From Candidatus Flexifilum affinis (GTDB taxonomy: Bacteria > Chloroflexota > Anaerolineae > Aggregatilineales > Phototrophicaceae), in the NCBI GenBank assembly GCA_016713325.1, contig JADJPJ010000002.1, positions 868,001 to 932,000 of the forward strand: 64,000 nt of DNA. Reading direction: 5' to 3'. The position numbers were made by a program, and so were the translations under genes. Under the pieces are notes generated by a model. That model was given only the letters and a program-made list of their open reading frames with translations. It did not search any database and was not told the DNA's origin. Shown piece by piece: positions 17,774 to 27,598 of the stretch. Each line of letters opens with the position of its first letter. The stretch's first letter is position 1.

Positions 17774-18557
17774 TGAATGGGCCTGGGCAATGGGAAATGG
17801 CCTGAAACCCATTTTTCTTCAATTCACAGATGACACATCTTGTCTACATGCGCGAATAGCGCATACCCAGATGCTCGACTGTAGAAGTGGATTGAGTAAC
17901 AGCATTGCCGAAACGTTGAGTCGAAATTGCCAGGAAACCTATGTGTTGAAGTATGTCCTCGATGACATTTATAACGAGTGTATTGAGCCGATACGTGTGC
18001 TGCTAGCCGTGGCGCTTGCACTGTTTGAGGGTCGAAAAACAGACTCATCGGCGGATGCATTGACCGGAATTATCCGTGCACTCAAGGATCAGAGCCGTGA
18101 GATAGGTACCGAGCTTTTGCCGAAGAAGCTTATCTTGTACCATGCTCTACTCACCGTGCGCCAGCAAGATGGCATCAACAACATTATTCACTGGCTTCTC
18201 AATATGTATTTGATGCTTTCAGCTCCTTTCGAGAACACCACGCTAGATGCTGAGGCAATTGACAGGATCTATGCGATGCTTAACCGAAACGTATGGACGA
18301 AGCTCATGCCAGATATCCGCAGGGTCATGACTCGTATCTGCTACACAGCCGTGATGCTCGATCGTGATGGCCAACTGACGAATGAGTTTGAAGAGGCTTA
18401 TGCGCAAATTGCGGAGCAGTTGCAGTCCAGAGGGCGTCTCGCAGACACATCCAACATGCTCCGCACGTTAGCACTCGATGAGACGAAAAGGACGCTTGAC
18501 CGCCTTAACCTTACGAGCATCATGGACGAAGTGAGGGAGCTTTTCCGCCGTTCATAG
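17774..18557 (+). pseudogene. TIR-domain protein, C-terminal part after IS
   Basis: Continuation of the gene starting at 16706. It reads E-W-A-W-A-M-G-N-G-L-K-P-I-F-L-Q-F, the end of the TIR fold, then about 240 residues of mostly helical sequence ending in VRELFRRS. No known catalytic motif appears in the helical part, which could be a sensor or oligomerisation domain. Removing the element together with one copy of TGA leaves the two halves one base out of frame, so an extra indel is present and simple excision would not restore the gene. Base composition is lower in GC than that of its neighbours, a hint of transfer. Confidence 0.7.
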
Positions 18558-18630
18558 GAAACGGTATCTGGTTCAGCAACGCTCACTTGCAGATAGAGTT
18601 GATGCCGATTTCTGACGCGCGGCCCAACTA

Positions 18631-19053
18631 TCACTGCCGGCGCGACCACCTCTCCGCTCGTGCCGCGACAATGCCGTGCGCTTCAAGAATGAGCCGCTTC
18701 GTGGTCTCTTCGTTGGTCTGCGAGGGAGTCAGAATGCAGACGAAGTTCTGCTTCGCATAGTCCGGATGGGGAAGGAAGGTGTCGAGGACGGAGTAGTCGA
18801 GGTTCTCGGTGGGCACACCGGCCAGCAGTTGGTCGAACGTCTCCCTGCTCACGCCGATGTTGAGGCGAAAGACCCCTTCGCGGTTCAGGTTCGACACGCG
18901 ATCATACTCATTGTCGGATTGGGAGATCGAGACGAACGGCAGACGGTGGTCGTCGCCGACGAAGTAGAAAATGGTGTCATACGCTTCTTCGCGCTGGACG
19001 TCGGCCAGGCGCTCGACAAAGGCCTCCACGTCGGATTGGTTCATTGTGCTCAT
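18631..19053 (-). CDS. DUF6194 family protein
   Basis: About 140 residues with the DUF6194 pattern: FYFVGDDHRLPFVSI near the start, DRVSNLNREGVFRLNIGVSRETFDQLL in the middle and a C-terminal helix (KRLILEAHGIVAARAERW). No catalytic function is known for this family. No signal peptide. ATG 19053 is listed; ATG 19044 has a better-spaced GGGGAT and a TTG at 19059 is possible. It is a single gene, opposite in direction to the TIR gene. Confidence 0.75.
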   Translation of the reverse strand: MSTMNQSDVEAFVERLADVQREEAYDTIFYFVGDDHRLPFVSISQSDNEYDRVSNLNREGVFRLNIGVSRETFDQLLAGVPTENLDYSVLDTFLPHPDYAKQNFVCILTPSQTNEETTKRLILEAHGIVAARAERWSRRQ

Positions 19054-19159
19054 CCCCAAAACCTACGTTGGACAGGAACCGGCAGACGCCTATCTTGCCT
19101 GTGGCGTCGAACCGGCGGCAAAGGATAGCAGACGTTCACCGAGCCGGGTCAAGCCCTGA

Positions 19160-19804
19160 TCATCCGCGAAAGACGGGCGTGGGGACCTTCTCGCCGGTCG
19201 CCAGGCTGAACACCTGAAAGGCCATATCCGGCAGACGCAGCCGCGCGCAGGTGTGGCTGTCCATGAAGCCGGATTGGCAGACCGAGCCGGGGTTGAAGAA
19301 CCACACGCCGCCGATGTGCGTGCGGGCCGGCATGTGCGTGTGCCCGCAGATGACGACGTCTGCGTCGGCCTCGGCGGCGGCGTGCTGATATAGAACCGGT
19401 GCGATCTCCGGGAAGAGATACTGCGAGTTGCTGGTGGGTGTGCCGTGGACGACCAGCACCCTCAGCCCCTCATAGGTATAGCGCAGCGAGAAGGGGAGTC
19501 CTTGCAGCGTCACCAGCGTCTCTTCCGAGAGCAGGCGCGCCTGCACCTGCGGCAGGGACAGATCGGCATTCTGGCGCATCCAGAGTTGATTGCCGGCCGC
19601 CGCTTCGTCGTGGTTGCCGCGCACACAGGGAATCGCCAGCTCGCCGATCTGCCGGACGACCGCGTCGCCATCCGGTCCTTTCTCGACCAGATCGCCCGCG
19701 CAGAGGATGGTATCGACCCCTTTGTCGTGCAGCAGGTCGAGCGCGCGAGTAAGGGCGGCATCGTCGGCGTGTATGTCGGCGATCAGTCCAAGTGTAGTGG
19801 GCAT
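19160..19804 (-). CDS. Metallophosphoesterase
   Basis: 214 residues of the calcineurin-like phosphoesterase fold. All metal and catalytic signatures are present in order: DIHAD, GDLVEKGPD, GNHDE, VVHGTP and GHTHMP, followed by NPGSVCQ. This resembles the YfcE-like group that hydrolyses phosphodiesters or phosphomonoesters. I chose ATG 19804, because the family begins right before LGLIADIHA; the open frame extends upstream by 53 codons without homology. The substrate is unknown. It follows the ADP-ribosylglycohydrolase gene on the same strand after 73 bp. Confidence 0.92.
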   Translation of the reverse strand: MPTTLGLIADIHADDAALTRALDLLHDKGVDTILCAGDLVEKGPDGDAVVRQIGELAIPCVRGNHDEAAAGNQLWMRQNADLSLPQVQARLLSEETLVTLQGLPFSLRYTYEGLRVLVVHGTPTSNSQYLFPEIAPVLYQHAAAEADADVVICGHTHMPARTHIGGVWFFNPGSVCQSGFMDSHTCARLRLPDMAFQVFSLATGEKVPTPVFRG

Positions 19805-19877
19805 GGTCGTCCTCGGCGGAGTGCAGATGCAAAGGTTACATTGCTGCGCGCTGGTTACTTCATCATACCGTGTTTTT

Positions 19878-20780
19878 TCACGCCTGAGCTTCACCCAGTG
19901 CCCAGTCCGGAAGCGGTTCGCGGTTCGCGATCCACGTGGGTGGAAGGTTTTCCACGCCGACAAATAGGGCGACGATTCCGCCCACGATGGCGCAGTTCGT
20001 GTCGATGTCGCCCAGGCCGGAGACGGTCAGCCACATCGCCTCCTCGAAGTTGGACAGGCGTTGGCTGGCACACCACAGCGTGAAGGGCACCGTGTCCTGA
20101 GCGGATATGTTGTAGCCATTGCCGATCATGCGGATGACTGGGGCCACGGCTTTCGTACGAATTTCCCTGGCGCGTCGAATGCCGCTCTTCACTTCGCTTT
20201 CCGGGATGTAGGGCAGTACCGACTCCAGAAACGCGTCTGGTTCCGGGGCGGGCTGGCCGCGCAGCCGGGCAGCCTGAGCTGCTGCCACCGAGACGGCGAT
20301 CGCCCCGGCAATTCCTTCGGGGTGCGCATGAGTGACTTCGGCCGCGCGGTGCGCCTCTGCGACGACGCGGTCCAGGTCATCCGCAAAGTACGCGCCGAGC
20401 GGGGCCGTGCGCATGGCGGCGCCGTTGCCATACGATCCCTGACCCTCGAACAGACTTGCCGCCACCCCTCGCCAGGACTCGCCTGCTGCAATGCGCCGAA
20501 GCACGCCGTGCATGGCCGCGCCGTATCCGCGCGAGGGTTCATAATGCTTCGCGAAACTGTCCGCCAGCGCGTCTTGCTCGATACTCCCATGCAGGCGCAG
20601 GATCTCATAGATCGACAGCGCCATGTTGGTGTCGTCTGTGAAGTCCCATGGCGGTTTGGGCAGCGCCCGCTCCGCGATCAACGCCTTGGCGGTGTGCGCG
20701 TGCAAGAAAAACCGGTCGCCGAAGGCATCGCCGAGGGAGAGGCCTTCAAGTGAGAGACGCGCGTCAGCAAGCTGAGTCAT
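19878..20780 (-). CDS. ADP-ribosylglycohydrolase family protein
   Basis: 300 residues of the DraG/ARH helical fold. Metal-binding motifs are visible: FTDDTNMA near residue 47 and GDIDTNCAIVGG near 255, plus the loop GNGAAMR. Such enzymes remove ADP-ribose from proteins or small molecules; some act on other ribosyl bonds. Adjacent to the metallophosphoesterase, it could form part of a nucleotide-ribose clearing pair (inference). Confidence 0.92.
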   Translation of the reverse strand: MTQLADARLSLEGLSLGDAFGDRFFLHAHTAKALIAERALPKPPWDFTDDTNMALSIYEILRLHGSIEQDALADSFAKHYEPSRGYGAAMHGVLRRIAAGESWRGVAASLFEGQGSYGNGAAMRTAPLGAYFADDLDRVVAEAHRAAEVTHAHPEGIAGAIAVSVAAAQAARLRGQPAPEPDAFLESVLPYIPESEVKSGIRRAREIRTKAVAPVIRMIGNGYNISAQDTVPFTLWCASQRLSNFEEAMWLTVSGLGDIDTNCAIVGGIVALFVGVENLPPTWIANREPLPDWALGEAQA

Positions 20781-20861
20781 TGAGGGCTACCTCCGAGGAG
20801 TGGTAGGCAAACACTTATCGACTTCGTAATGTATCGAAGCGAGGGAGTAGTGCACGGACGA

Positions 20862-23069
20862 TCATCGGCGTTCTCCTGGCGGAATCGTTCGCGCCTCGCC
20901 ATTCACCACTACTTCCAGCGGTCGATCGCTGCGGTTCTCGACCGTCACCCCAGTGTGAGTTACTTCGACGTACGCCCGCTGACCCTTCCACTGGATGGGG
21001 AAGGCCAGCCGGCGCCACCCCGGCGGCAGATGCGGCGTCAGCGTCAGCCGGTCGGCCTGCATGGCCGTGCGCAGCCCGCCGAAGCCCAGCACCGCGATCT
21101 GCCAGTTCATCCCCTGCGCCGCGATGTGGATTCCCTCTTCCGCCCCGCCGTCCAGGTCGAGCGTCAGGCTGCGCTCCCAGAAGGCCAGCGCCTCATCCAT
21201 CAGCCCCAGGCGCAGCGCCACCACCGCGTGCACCCCCGGCGACAGCGACGAGTCGTGCGTGGTGTAAGGTAAATAGTAGTCCCACGCCTGTCGCACCTCG
21301 GCATCGGTGAATTCGTCGGGGAAGAGCAGCATGAGCAGCAGCACGTCGGCCTGCTTCAGACAGCGGCTCCGATACAGCCGCTCCTGCGATACCTGCGAGG
21401 CGAAGCCCTTGCTGCGATCCTGCCACAGCGCCGCGAAGTCGATCTCCGCCTGGCCCTCGAAGTCCTCGCACTGGAGCACCAGGCCGTCGGCACGCCGGGG
21501 GATTGGCAGCCCGCGCGCGGCAGTCGCCCAGCGCTCGCGCGCCGAGGCATCTTCGGCCACGTGCGCCGCCTGTTCGAGGGCGAAACGCACCATGCGGTTG
21601 GTGTAGGCATTGTTGTTGGTGATCGGCGCGTACTCGTCCGGCCCCATCACGCCAAGCAGGCTGGGGTGATCCTCCCCCGGCCGCCAATCGACGCGCTCCA
21701 GCCAGTAGGCAGCGGTCTCACGCAGCACGCCGGCGGCTTCGCGTTCCAAATAGCCCGCGTCGCCGGTCGCCTGGCCGGTGTGCGCCAGCCCGTAAACGAC
21801 GTCGGCCGTCACGTGTACCTCGTGATCGCGGTATTGCCAGTTGGGGCACTGCTCGATCCCGTCCGAGTCGCCTTCCCAGGGGTAGCGCGCCCCGCCGTAG
21901 CCGAAGCTTGCGGCATTCTTTCGCGCCCCGTCCAGGGTGCCGATGCGGAAGTCGGTCAGCATCTTGCCGCGCGCCGGGTCGGTGTAGAGGAAGAAGGGCA
22001 GCAGGTACATCTCCGTGTCCCAGAAATACAGGCCGCGATAGGCATCACCAGCGTAGGCCTTGGGATCGATGGCCACCCGGCTGTCGTTCGGATGCGCCCG
22101 CATCAGGTGATAGAGTGCCAGCCGCAGGGTGAGCTGCGCCCGGTCGTCGCCATCGGCATCGGTCTCGATGACCACGTCCGAGTCGGCCCAGCGCTGTGCC
22201 CACAGGACCGCGTGTTCCTCGGCCAGCGCCGCGTACGGCGTGTCGAGCGACAGCAGGGTTTCGAGGTCGAGCGCCTTGCGGTCGAAACTGGAGGTGATGG
22301 CGGTGCGCTTCTCGAACGTCAGCGTTTGCCCGGCGGGGCAGGGCAAGGTCGCCGAGAGAAACGCGGCGCGTCCTTCTTCCCGGTAGATCCAGTCGGCGCC
22401 GTCGAGGGCCAGCCAGGAGGCCATGCTGACGCGGTCGCCGGTGTCCAGCGCCATCTCGCAGCGCAGTCGGTCCGGCGCAGGTCCACTGAACGCCACCACC
22501 GCCATGTGATCGTAGCCGCTGGTGCGCACGTCGGAATCGATGCCGGCCATCACCGTCAGTTCGGCGGCGCGGTTGCTGGTCACGGTCATGCGCTGGACGT
22601 ACAGGTGAGGCCGTGCGGCGCTGGCGAAGCGCTCGAAGATGATCGTCACCTCGGCGCCGCTGCGGGTCCGCCAGCGGATCTGCCGCGAAAGCACGGCGGA
22701 ATGCAGGTCTAGGGCGCGGCGGTGCTGAAGGATATTGCCGTGCTCCAGGTCGAGCCGCTCCCCGTCGAGGTAGGGGGCGATGCCGATGAACAACGGCAGG
22801 TTGGCCAGCTCTTTGCCCATCAGCGGATGATTTCCGTAGATTCCGGGCACAAACGTCCCCCACTTGGAGGCCATGGTCGGGAACGCCTCGGACGTGACGT
22901 TGGCCGGGCGGCGCAGGTAGGTCACGTTCTGCGGCGCATCGCTGAGGTGCTCCTCCAGCGATCCGCGCGTGTGCAAATAGCCGCTGCCCTGGGCGAATAA
23001 CCCCTCCCAGCCCTTCAACGCGTCGCTTGAGAAGGGCTCCGGCTCGATCAGCGTCCAGTTTCCATCCAT
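20862..23069 (-). CDS. GH65 family glycoside phosphorylase
   Basis: 735 residues with the three-part layout of GH65 disaccharide phosphorylases: N-terminal beta-sandwich (about 1-270), (alpha/alpha)6 barrel with GLYFWDTEMYLLPFF and the general-acid Glu in GVMGPDEYAP (near residue 478), and a C-terminal beta domain ending in GEARTIPPGERR. The family phosphorolyses alpha-glucosides such as maltose, trehalose or kojibiose; which one cannot be told. ATG 23069 is chosen because GGGAG lies about 10 bases upstream; a longer frame reaches 23099. Confidence 0.9.
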   Translation of the reverse strand: MDGNWTLIEPEPFSSDALKGWEGLFAQGSGYLHTRGSLEEHLSDAPQNVTYLRRPANVTSEAFPTMASKWGTFVPGIYGNHPLMGKELANLPLFIGIAPYLDGERLDLEHGNILQHRRALDLHSAVLSRQIRWRTRSGAEVTIIFERFASAARPHLYVQRMTVTSNRAAELTVMAGIDSDVRTSGYDHMAVVAFSGPAPDRLRCEMALDTGDRVSMASWLALDGADWIYREEGRAAFLSATLPCPAGQTLTFEKRTAITSSFDRKALDLETLLSLDTPYAALAEEHAVLWAQRWADSDVVIETDADGDDRAQLTLRLALYHLMRAHPNDSRVAIDPKAYAGDAYRGLYFWDTEMYLLPFFLYTDPARGKMLTDFRIGTLDGARKNAASFGYGGARYPWEGDSDGIEQCPNWQYRDHEVHVTADVVYGLAHTGQATGDAGYLEREAAGVLRETAAYWLERVDWRPGEDHPSLLGVMGPDEYAPITNNNAYTNRMVRFALEQAAHVAEDASARERWATAARGLPIPRRADGLVLQCEDFEGQAEIDFAALWQDRSKGFASQVSQERLYRSRCLKQADVLLLMLLFPDEFTDAEVRQAWDYYLPYTTHDSSLSPGVHAVVALRLGLMDEALAFWERSLTLDLDGGAEEGIHIAAQGMNWQIAVLGFGGLRTAMQADRLTLTPHLPPGWRRLAFPIQWKGQRAYVEVTHTGVTVENRSDRPLEVVVNGEARTIPPGERR

Positions 23070-23264
23070 GCTCGTCGTTCTCCCGGCGGCGCCGGCCAAT
23101 GTTCTGCACTGCCATCGAGATTGTAACGCGTCTATCAGAAAGTGCGGTGTACCGTCTGTGCTCGATCCTTATGGTGGCCGCGAACGCTTTGCTATTGGCA
23201 ACGCTTGTGCGCCGCGTCACAATATCCAGTGCGTAGGGGTGACGAGTTCCGGAGAAAATAGCAG

Positions 23265-24719
23265 ATGTCCATTGCCCGCGCGCTTTCTGTTGTCCTTATT
23301 GCTCTTCTTGGCGCTTTTGCCACCCTGGTGGTCGTTTTCTATCTCGTGGGATTCAATCCCGCCGTTCTCATCATTGCGGCCGTGCTCGGTCTGGTGGTCT
23401 GGGGATTCCTGCGCTGGCAGCAGACTCGCCGGCCGTCCACGCCTCTGCTGTGGCTGGTCGTCCTCGGCGTGCCGCTGCTGGTCATCGCCTATTTTGCCAT
23501 CAGCACCGTGGTCACGCTCTACACCGTGGGCGATCTGGCCCTACCGGTCGACGACCACGTGGCAAATTACGATCGGCTGTGGACCGCCGTCGACGCCGTC
23601 TACCCGTATTTCGACGCCAAACCGGTCGACTGGGCGGGCCTGCGCGAACCCTATCGCGAGCGGGCTGCTGCCGCTGCGACGGACGCGGAGTACTATGCCG
23701 TGGTCGCCGACCTGATGGGCGAGCTTCAGGATACCCATGCCTACGTCGGTTGGATCTACCCCGACATCCGCTGGACGTTCGCGGACCTCATGCCGGTGGG
23801 CGATCTGGCCGTGGTCCGAACCGTCAATGGCACAGACCAGATCGCTGTGGGCGACATCGTGACCGCCGTCGATGGTCAGACCATCGACGAGGCAATCGCC
23901 GCGCTGCCGCCCATCATGCGCGTCTCGTCCACGCCCTGGAACCAGCGCCGCTACGCCCTGTCAATGCTCCTGAGCGTGTACAACGACGACGAGTCGCTGG
24001 AAGTCACCGTGCTTGGTGCGGATGGCGAGTCGCGCACCGTGACCCTGACCGCACCGGATCAGGAAATGCCACGGTCCTGGGAATCGCCCGCGATTACGGT
24101 GAACACCCTTCCATCCGGCGTCGGCGTGATCGGCGTGACACGGCTGTGGGACAACGACGAGGAGGCGATGCTCGCGACGTTCGATCAAGCGCTGGAGTCG
24201 TTTGCGGGCGCGCCCGGCCTCATCCTGGATCTGCGCGGGAACGGCGGCGGCGACAGCATGCTGGCAGGCGAAATGGCCGGCCGCTTCCTCACGGAACAGT
24301 TCGATTACGGCAAGGAACACTTCCGCCTGCGGCTTCCGTCGCGCTTCTGGCTGAGCGTTGGACAGCGCACGGTCGCTCCGCGCGCGCCGCACGTCGACCT
24401 GCCGCTGGTCGTGCTGACGGACGAACTCGTGGTCAGCAGCTCGGAGGAATTCGTGATCATGCTGGTCGATTCCGACCGGGCGCAATCCGTGGGCCGGACG
24501 ACCGGCGGCGGCAGCGGCAACCCGATCCGTTTCACCCTCTCTGCCGAAGGCGCCACGGCGCAGTTCTCTTCCGGCGATCTACGACGCGTCAACGGCGAGC
24601 GACTGGAAGGGAGCGGGATAATGCCGGATGGGCCGGGCGAGTGCACACCGGAGGGTATCCGCGAGGGCCGCGACCCCGACATGGCCGCGGCGGAAGCGCT
24701 ACTCGGCGTCGGTGAATAA
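23265..24719 (+). CDS. S41-family peptidase with N-terminal membrane segments
   Basis: 484 residues. Three hydrophobic segments lie in the first 90 residues, then a PDZ-like region (IAVGDIVTAVDGQTIDEAI near 195-215) and the S41 core with LILDLRGNGGGDSMLAGEMAGRFL and the nucleophile region LVVSSSEEFV (near residue 390). S41 (C-terminal-processing) proteases cleave exported or tail-exposed proteins outside the membrane. The catalytic Lys four residues after the Ser is not obvious, so activity is less certain than fold. Confidence 0.85.
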   Translation: MSIARALSVVLIALLGAFATLVVVFYLVGFNPAVLIIAAVLGLVVWGFLRWQQTRRPSTPLLWLVVLGVPLLVIAYFAISTVVTLYTVGDLALPVDDHVANYDRLWTAVDAVYPYFDAKPVDWAGLREPYRERAAAAATDAEYYAVVADLMGELQDTHAYVGWIYPDIRWTFADLMPVGDLAVVRTVNGTDQIAVGDIVTAVDGQTIDEAIAALPPIMRVSSTPWNQRRYALSMLLSVYNDDESLEVTVLGADGESRTVTLTAPDQEMPRSWESPAITVNTLPSGVGVIGVTRLWDNDEEAMLATFDQALESFAGAPGLILDLRGNGGGDSMLAGEMAGRFLTEQFDYGKEHFRLRLPSRFWLSVGQRTVAPRAPHVDLPLVVLTDELVVSSSEEFVIMLVDSDRAQSVGRTTGGGSGNPIRFTLSAEGATAQFSSGDLRRVNGERLEGSGIMPDGPGECTPEGIREGRDPDMAAAEALLGVGE

Positions 24720-24788
24720 GGTCGTCGGTAGGGTGTGCGTCGCCAGGCAGTTAGGCTCACCTCGAACCAGGATGGGTCAGATGGCAGG

Positions 24789-24807
24789 GGCGCACCGTGT
24801 GTGCGCC
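24789..24807. terminator. Hairpin between convergent genes
   Basis: A 7-bp perfect GC-rich stem (24789-24795 with 24801-24807) and 5-base loop in the 103-bp gap between the convergent S41 and DUF3995 genes. No T run. Confidence 0.35.
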
Positions 24808-24822
24808 TACCGGCCGTATCGG

Positions 24823-25332
24823 TCAATCCGCGCGCCGCGTCGCCGACCAGGCGGCGATCAGAAAGAGCATGCAGCCCATCATCCAGAACGGATCCCACAG
24901 GAAGAGATGCCAGCCCACGGCCCAGAGCGAACCGATCGAGTCCGGGATGTCGAGAATGCGCAGGGCCATCAGCGCATGCTGGATGACCAACGCCCCACCA
25001 TAGAGGGTGAGCAGGATGCCGCTTCCCCAGGCCAGGGCCAGGATCAGGCGGCGGGAGGGGTGTCCCACCCAGGTGCGCACCAGCAGCAGCGCGAAGACGC
25101 CCAACAGCAGTTTAAGGAAGGCGCTGAACCACACGACGGCGACAAAGCTCGGATCGCCAACTACCTCGGGGTCCTGAAACGCGACCCCGAGGGTTTCAGC
25201 GCCGGCAGTACCCCCCATCGCCCAGTAGAAGCTGAGCGCGGCGAAAATGAATGACCATGCAGCGGCGGCGTAGGCGCTCCATTTGATTTTCCGGCGGCGG
25301 GGCGGCTCCGCCTGGGAATTCACTTGGGACAT
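24823..25332 (-). CDS. DUF3995 membrane protein
   Basis: 169 residues with four predicted membrane helices (WSAYAAAAWSFIFAALSFYWA, VVWFSAFLKLLLGVFALLLV, LALAWGSGILLTLYGGALVI and WMMGCMLFLIAAW). The opening WSFIFAALSFYWAMGG with a Gly-rich turn fits DUF3995. ATG 25332 has GGAG 7 bases upstream; the open frame continues 9 codons further without a site. Function unknown. Confidence 0.75.
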   Translation of the reverse strand: MSQVNSQAEPPRRRKIKWSAYAAAAWSFIFAALSFYWAMGGTAGAETLGVAFQDPEVVGDPSFVAVVWFSAFLKLLLGVFALLLVRTWVGHPSRRLILALAWGSGILLTLYGGALVIQHALMALRILDIPDSIGSLWAVGWHLFLWDPFWMMGCMLFLIAAWSATRRAD

Positions 25333-25374
25333 GTGTCTGCTCCATATGCCGATTCGCATGATATCACCGCTACC

Positions 25375-25992
25375 TCACAAATTCTTTGCAGCGAATGGGG
25401 CCTCTTTCACCAGATGGCTGACCAGGAGCTTGAGATAGAACAATGGTAGAAACCACTCCAGTCCGGACGCAGGGACGAGAATGTACAGCCCGATGAGTAG
25501 TCCACCGCACCACAGCGCCATGGCCATCGGCCGCCGAAGATGAAGCTGTGTGCGGACGATCACCCCTGCTGCGACCATCAGATAGGAATAGGCGACAACC
25601 ACGTAGATCCAGTCCATGCCGCGAAACAGCGCGGCGACCAGCACCAGATGCAGCCCATGCACCGCGACGAAGGGCAGGTGTCCTCGCAGCCCTTGCTGTC
25701 CCGATCGGTGATACCAGCGCTTCGCCGCCGACGTGGCGTTGGTAATGACACCTCCCAGAAGGTCGAACGCCAGCAGCGCCGAGACGATCCACTGTGCCGT
25801 CGACCAGGCCAGCGCGTTATGGCGAAGAATCAGCAGCGCCATCAGGGCTGTGGTCAGCACAAGGGTGCCGACGACCTGCAAGCGCTCTTCGCCGCGGGTC
25901 GCGCCTGGCCCAACGAATTTATCCCACGCGCCGAGCAGACCGGCACGCGGTGCGGGCGGGTTCCATTGGATGTCTGACAGGCCTTCATTCAT
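25375..25992 (-). CDS. Integral membrane protein, unrecognised
   Basis: 205 residues with about six hydrophobic helices (for example TLVLTTALMALLILRH, LLAFDLLGGVITNAT, MALWCGGLLIGLYILVP). The conserved-looking DLLGGVITNATSAAKRWYHR and HGLHLVLVA could be a small functional patch. I cannot name a family. ATG 25992 is preferred because the protein begins with a soluble 40-residue head; the same frame continues upstream through the intergenic region only as an open stretch. It lies 42 bp upstream of the DUF3995 gene, so the two probably share a transcript. Confidence 0.65.
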   Translation of the reverse strand: MNEGLSDIQWNPPAPRAGLLGAWDKFVGPGATRGEERLQVVGTLVLTTALMALLILRHNALAWSTAQWIVSALLAFDLLGGVITNATSAAKRWYHRSGQQGLRGHLPFVAVHGLHLVLVAALFRGMDWIYVVVAYSYLMVAAGVIVRTQLHLRRPMAMALWCGGLLIGLYILVPASGLEWFLPLFYLKLLVSHLVKEAPFAAKNL

Positions 25993-26157
25993 GGGTCGGA
26001 ACCTTTCCGGTGAGATTGGCGCAGAGTCGAACCAATGGCTTGCAGGATCAGTACAAGTTTTGAGCCACGCGGCTGGGTGCCGTCGTGTCACGATCAACAA
26101 CCCGCGAAAACAAGAGAGGTTTCTGCCTACGCGGGAACCTTGCGACAGGAGCTTATG

Positions 26158-27254
26158 ATGCCGGGACGTTTCATGAGCATTGTTGCTGGTATTCTCGTCG
26201 GCATGGGAAGCACAGCCGTGTCGCCCATAGAGCAGGGTACGGCACCGGCACGCCTGACGCCTGTGCGGGAGATCGCCGCACACAGTGGCGCCGTGACCGA
26301 GCTGGCCTGGTCGCCGGATGGCGGCATTCTGGCCTCCGCGTCCGGCGACTATACCGCCGAAGCCGCAGATTCTCTCCGCTTGTGGAGCACCGCAGGGGAC
26401 CCGCTCGCCGATCAACCGCAGGCGGCTCATACCTTCAGCCTGGACTGGTCGCCTGATGGCAGTCTCCTGGCGGCCGGAAGCAGCGACGGAAGAATCGCGC
26501 TGTACGACCGTGACGGGGAATTGGTGCGCGAGTTTGGCAGTGAAAGCGGGGCAATCATGTCGCTCGACTGGTCACCGTCGGGTGACCGATTGGCCGCTGG
26601 ACGCCTCGTCAGCACCTCCGATAACGAGGCCCAGATCTGGACACTGGACGGAGATCTGCTGCACCGGCTGCCGACCGACTACAGCGGCGGCAAGTTCTAC
26701 TATGTTGGCTGGTCGCCGGATGGGCGCTTCCTGGCGGCCGGCGCGACCGACTACGCACTGTGGACCGCCGACGGCGAGTTGATTTTCCACTGCGAGCGCT
26801 GCGAGTTCTGCACACCGGCGTGGGGGTTCGGCTGGTCACCGGACAGCACCTTGTGGGCGACCGGTGACGAGAGCGGTTTTGTGATGGTCTTTTCAATTCG
26901 GGTGAGATCGTCGCCAACCTGGAAAACGAGGGCAATGTCGACGCGCTCGCCTGGTCGCCAGATGGCGAATTGCTTGCCGGGGGTAATATGATCTGGCTGA
27001 AGAACGGGGAAACCTTCACGCGTCGGGGCGGTCAGTTCAACGCCCGCGCGGCGCTGGCTTGGTCGCCCGATGGTCAGCATCTCGCCGCGTCCAACGGGGT
27101 TCGCGAGGTACGCATGGTGAATCGCGATGGCCTGCTGGTGGCGCTCCTTCCCGGGCAGGCAAACACGCTGGCCTGGACGCCGGATGGCTCGGCGCTGGCC
27201 ACCGGGTCGAATGACGGCATGGTCCGCCTTTGGCCGGCGGCTCCTCTGACGTAG
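26158..27254 (+). pseudogene. WD40 beta-propeller protein with frame break
   Basis: Exported WD40 protein: a signal-like N-terminus (about 1-25) and at least seven blades, each with a WSPDG-type phrase (LAWSPDGGILASA, LDWSPDGSLLAAG, LDWSPSGDRLAAG, VGWSPDGRFLAAG, FGWSPDSTLWATG, LAWSPDGELLAGG, LAWSPDGQHLAAS, LAWTPDGSALATG). The frame shifts by one base in the TTTT run at 26890-26893. On either side the propeller reads on without loss, so a single base is missing. Start: ATG 26158 with AGGAG 6 bases upstream. Propellers of this kind are binding scaffolds; the partner is unknown. The break may be a sequencing error. Confidence 0.8.
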
Positions 27255-27295
27255 AATGTCATGTGCCGCACAGGAAGAATGTCACTGGCATTGTG

Positions 27296-27313
27296 ATTTA
27301 GACTGGGCTAAAA
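27296..27313 (+). promoter_or_regulatory. Possible DtxR/IdeR-type iron operator before feoA
   Basis: Inverted repeat TTTAG-N6-CTAAA (27297-27301 and 27308-27312), 38 bp upstream of the feoA start. DtxR-family iron regulators bind TTAGG-like half sites, so its shape and place suit iron control. The regulator gene is not in this window. Confidence 0.4.
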
Positions 27314-27349
27314 ATGATTTAAGAAATTGTAAAACCAGGACAGATCAGG

Positions 27350-27598
27350 ATGTCGGGCCTCACTTTAGACCAGCTTGAAATCGGATGCCCGGCGGTGGTC
27401 AGCCGCCTCAACGCGCAGGGCGCGACTCGCGACCGCCTGATGGATCTCGGCATTCTGCCGGGAACCCCAGTGCTGGCTGAGTTCCGCAGCCCATTGGGCG
27501 ATCCGGTGGCCTACCGCATACGCGGCGCGCTGATCGCCTTGCGTCGCAAGCAGGCCTGTGAGATCGAAATTCGCCTGGTAGAAGGACGCCCCTCATGA
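27350..27598 (+). CDS. feoA: FeoA family protein, ferrous iron uptake
   Basis: 82 residues with the SH3-like FeoA fold: [30 protein letters not shown], and [19 protein letters not shown]. FeoA is a small cytoplasmic partner thought to modulate the FeoB iron channel. Its stop overlaps the feoB start (ATGA), which fixes the operon. A possible iron-regulator operator lies upstream. Confidence 0.93.
   Translation: MSGLTLDQLEIGCPAVVSRLNAQGATRDRLMDLGILPGTPVLAEFRSPLGDPVAYRIRGALIALRRKQACEIEIRLVEGRPS

Noticed and set aside
16978..18557. Plus-strand frames running through the IS into the TIR C-terminal part
   Set aside because: Within the element they are antisense to the transposase and only appear joined to the TIR remnant by chance.
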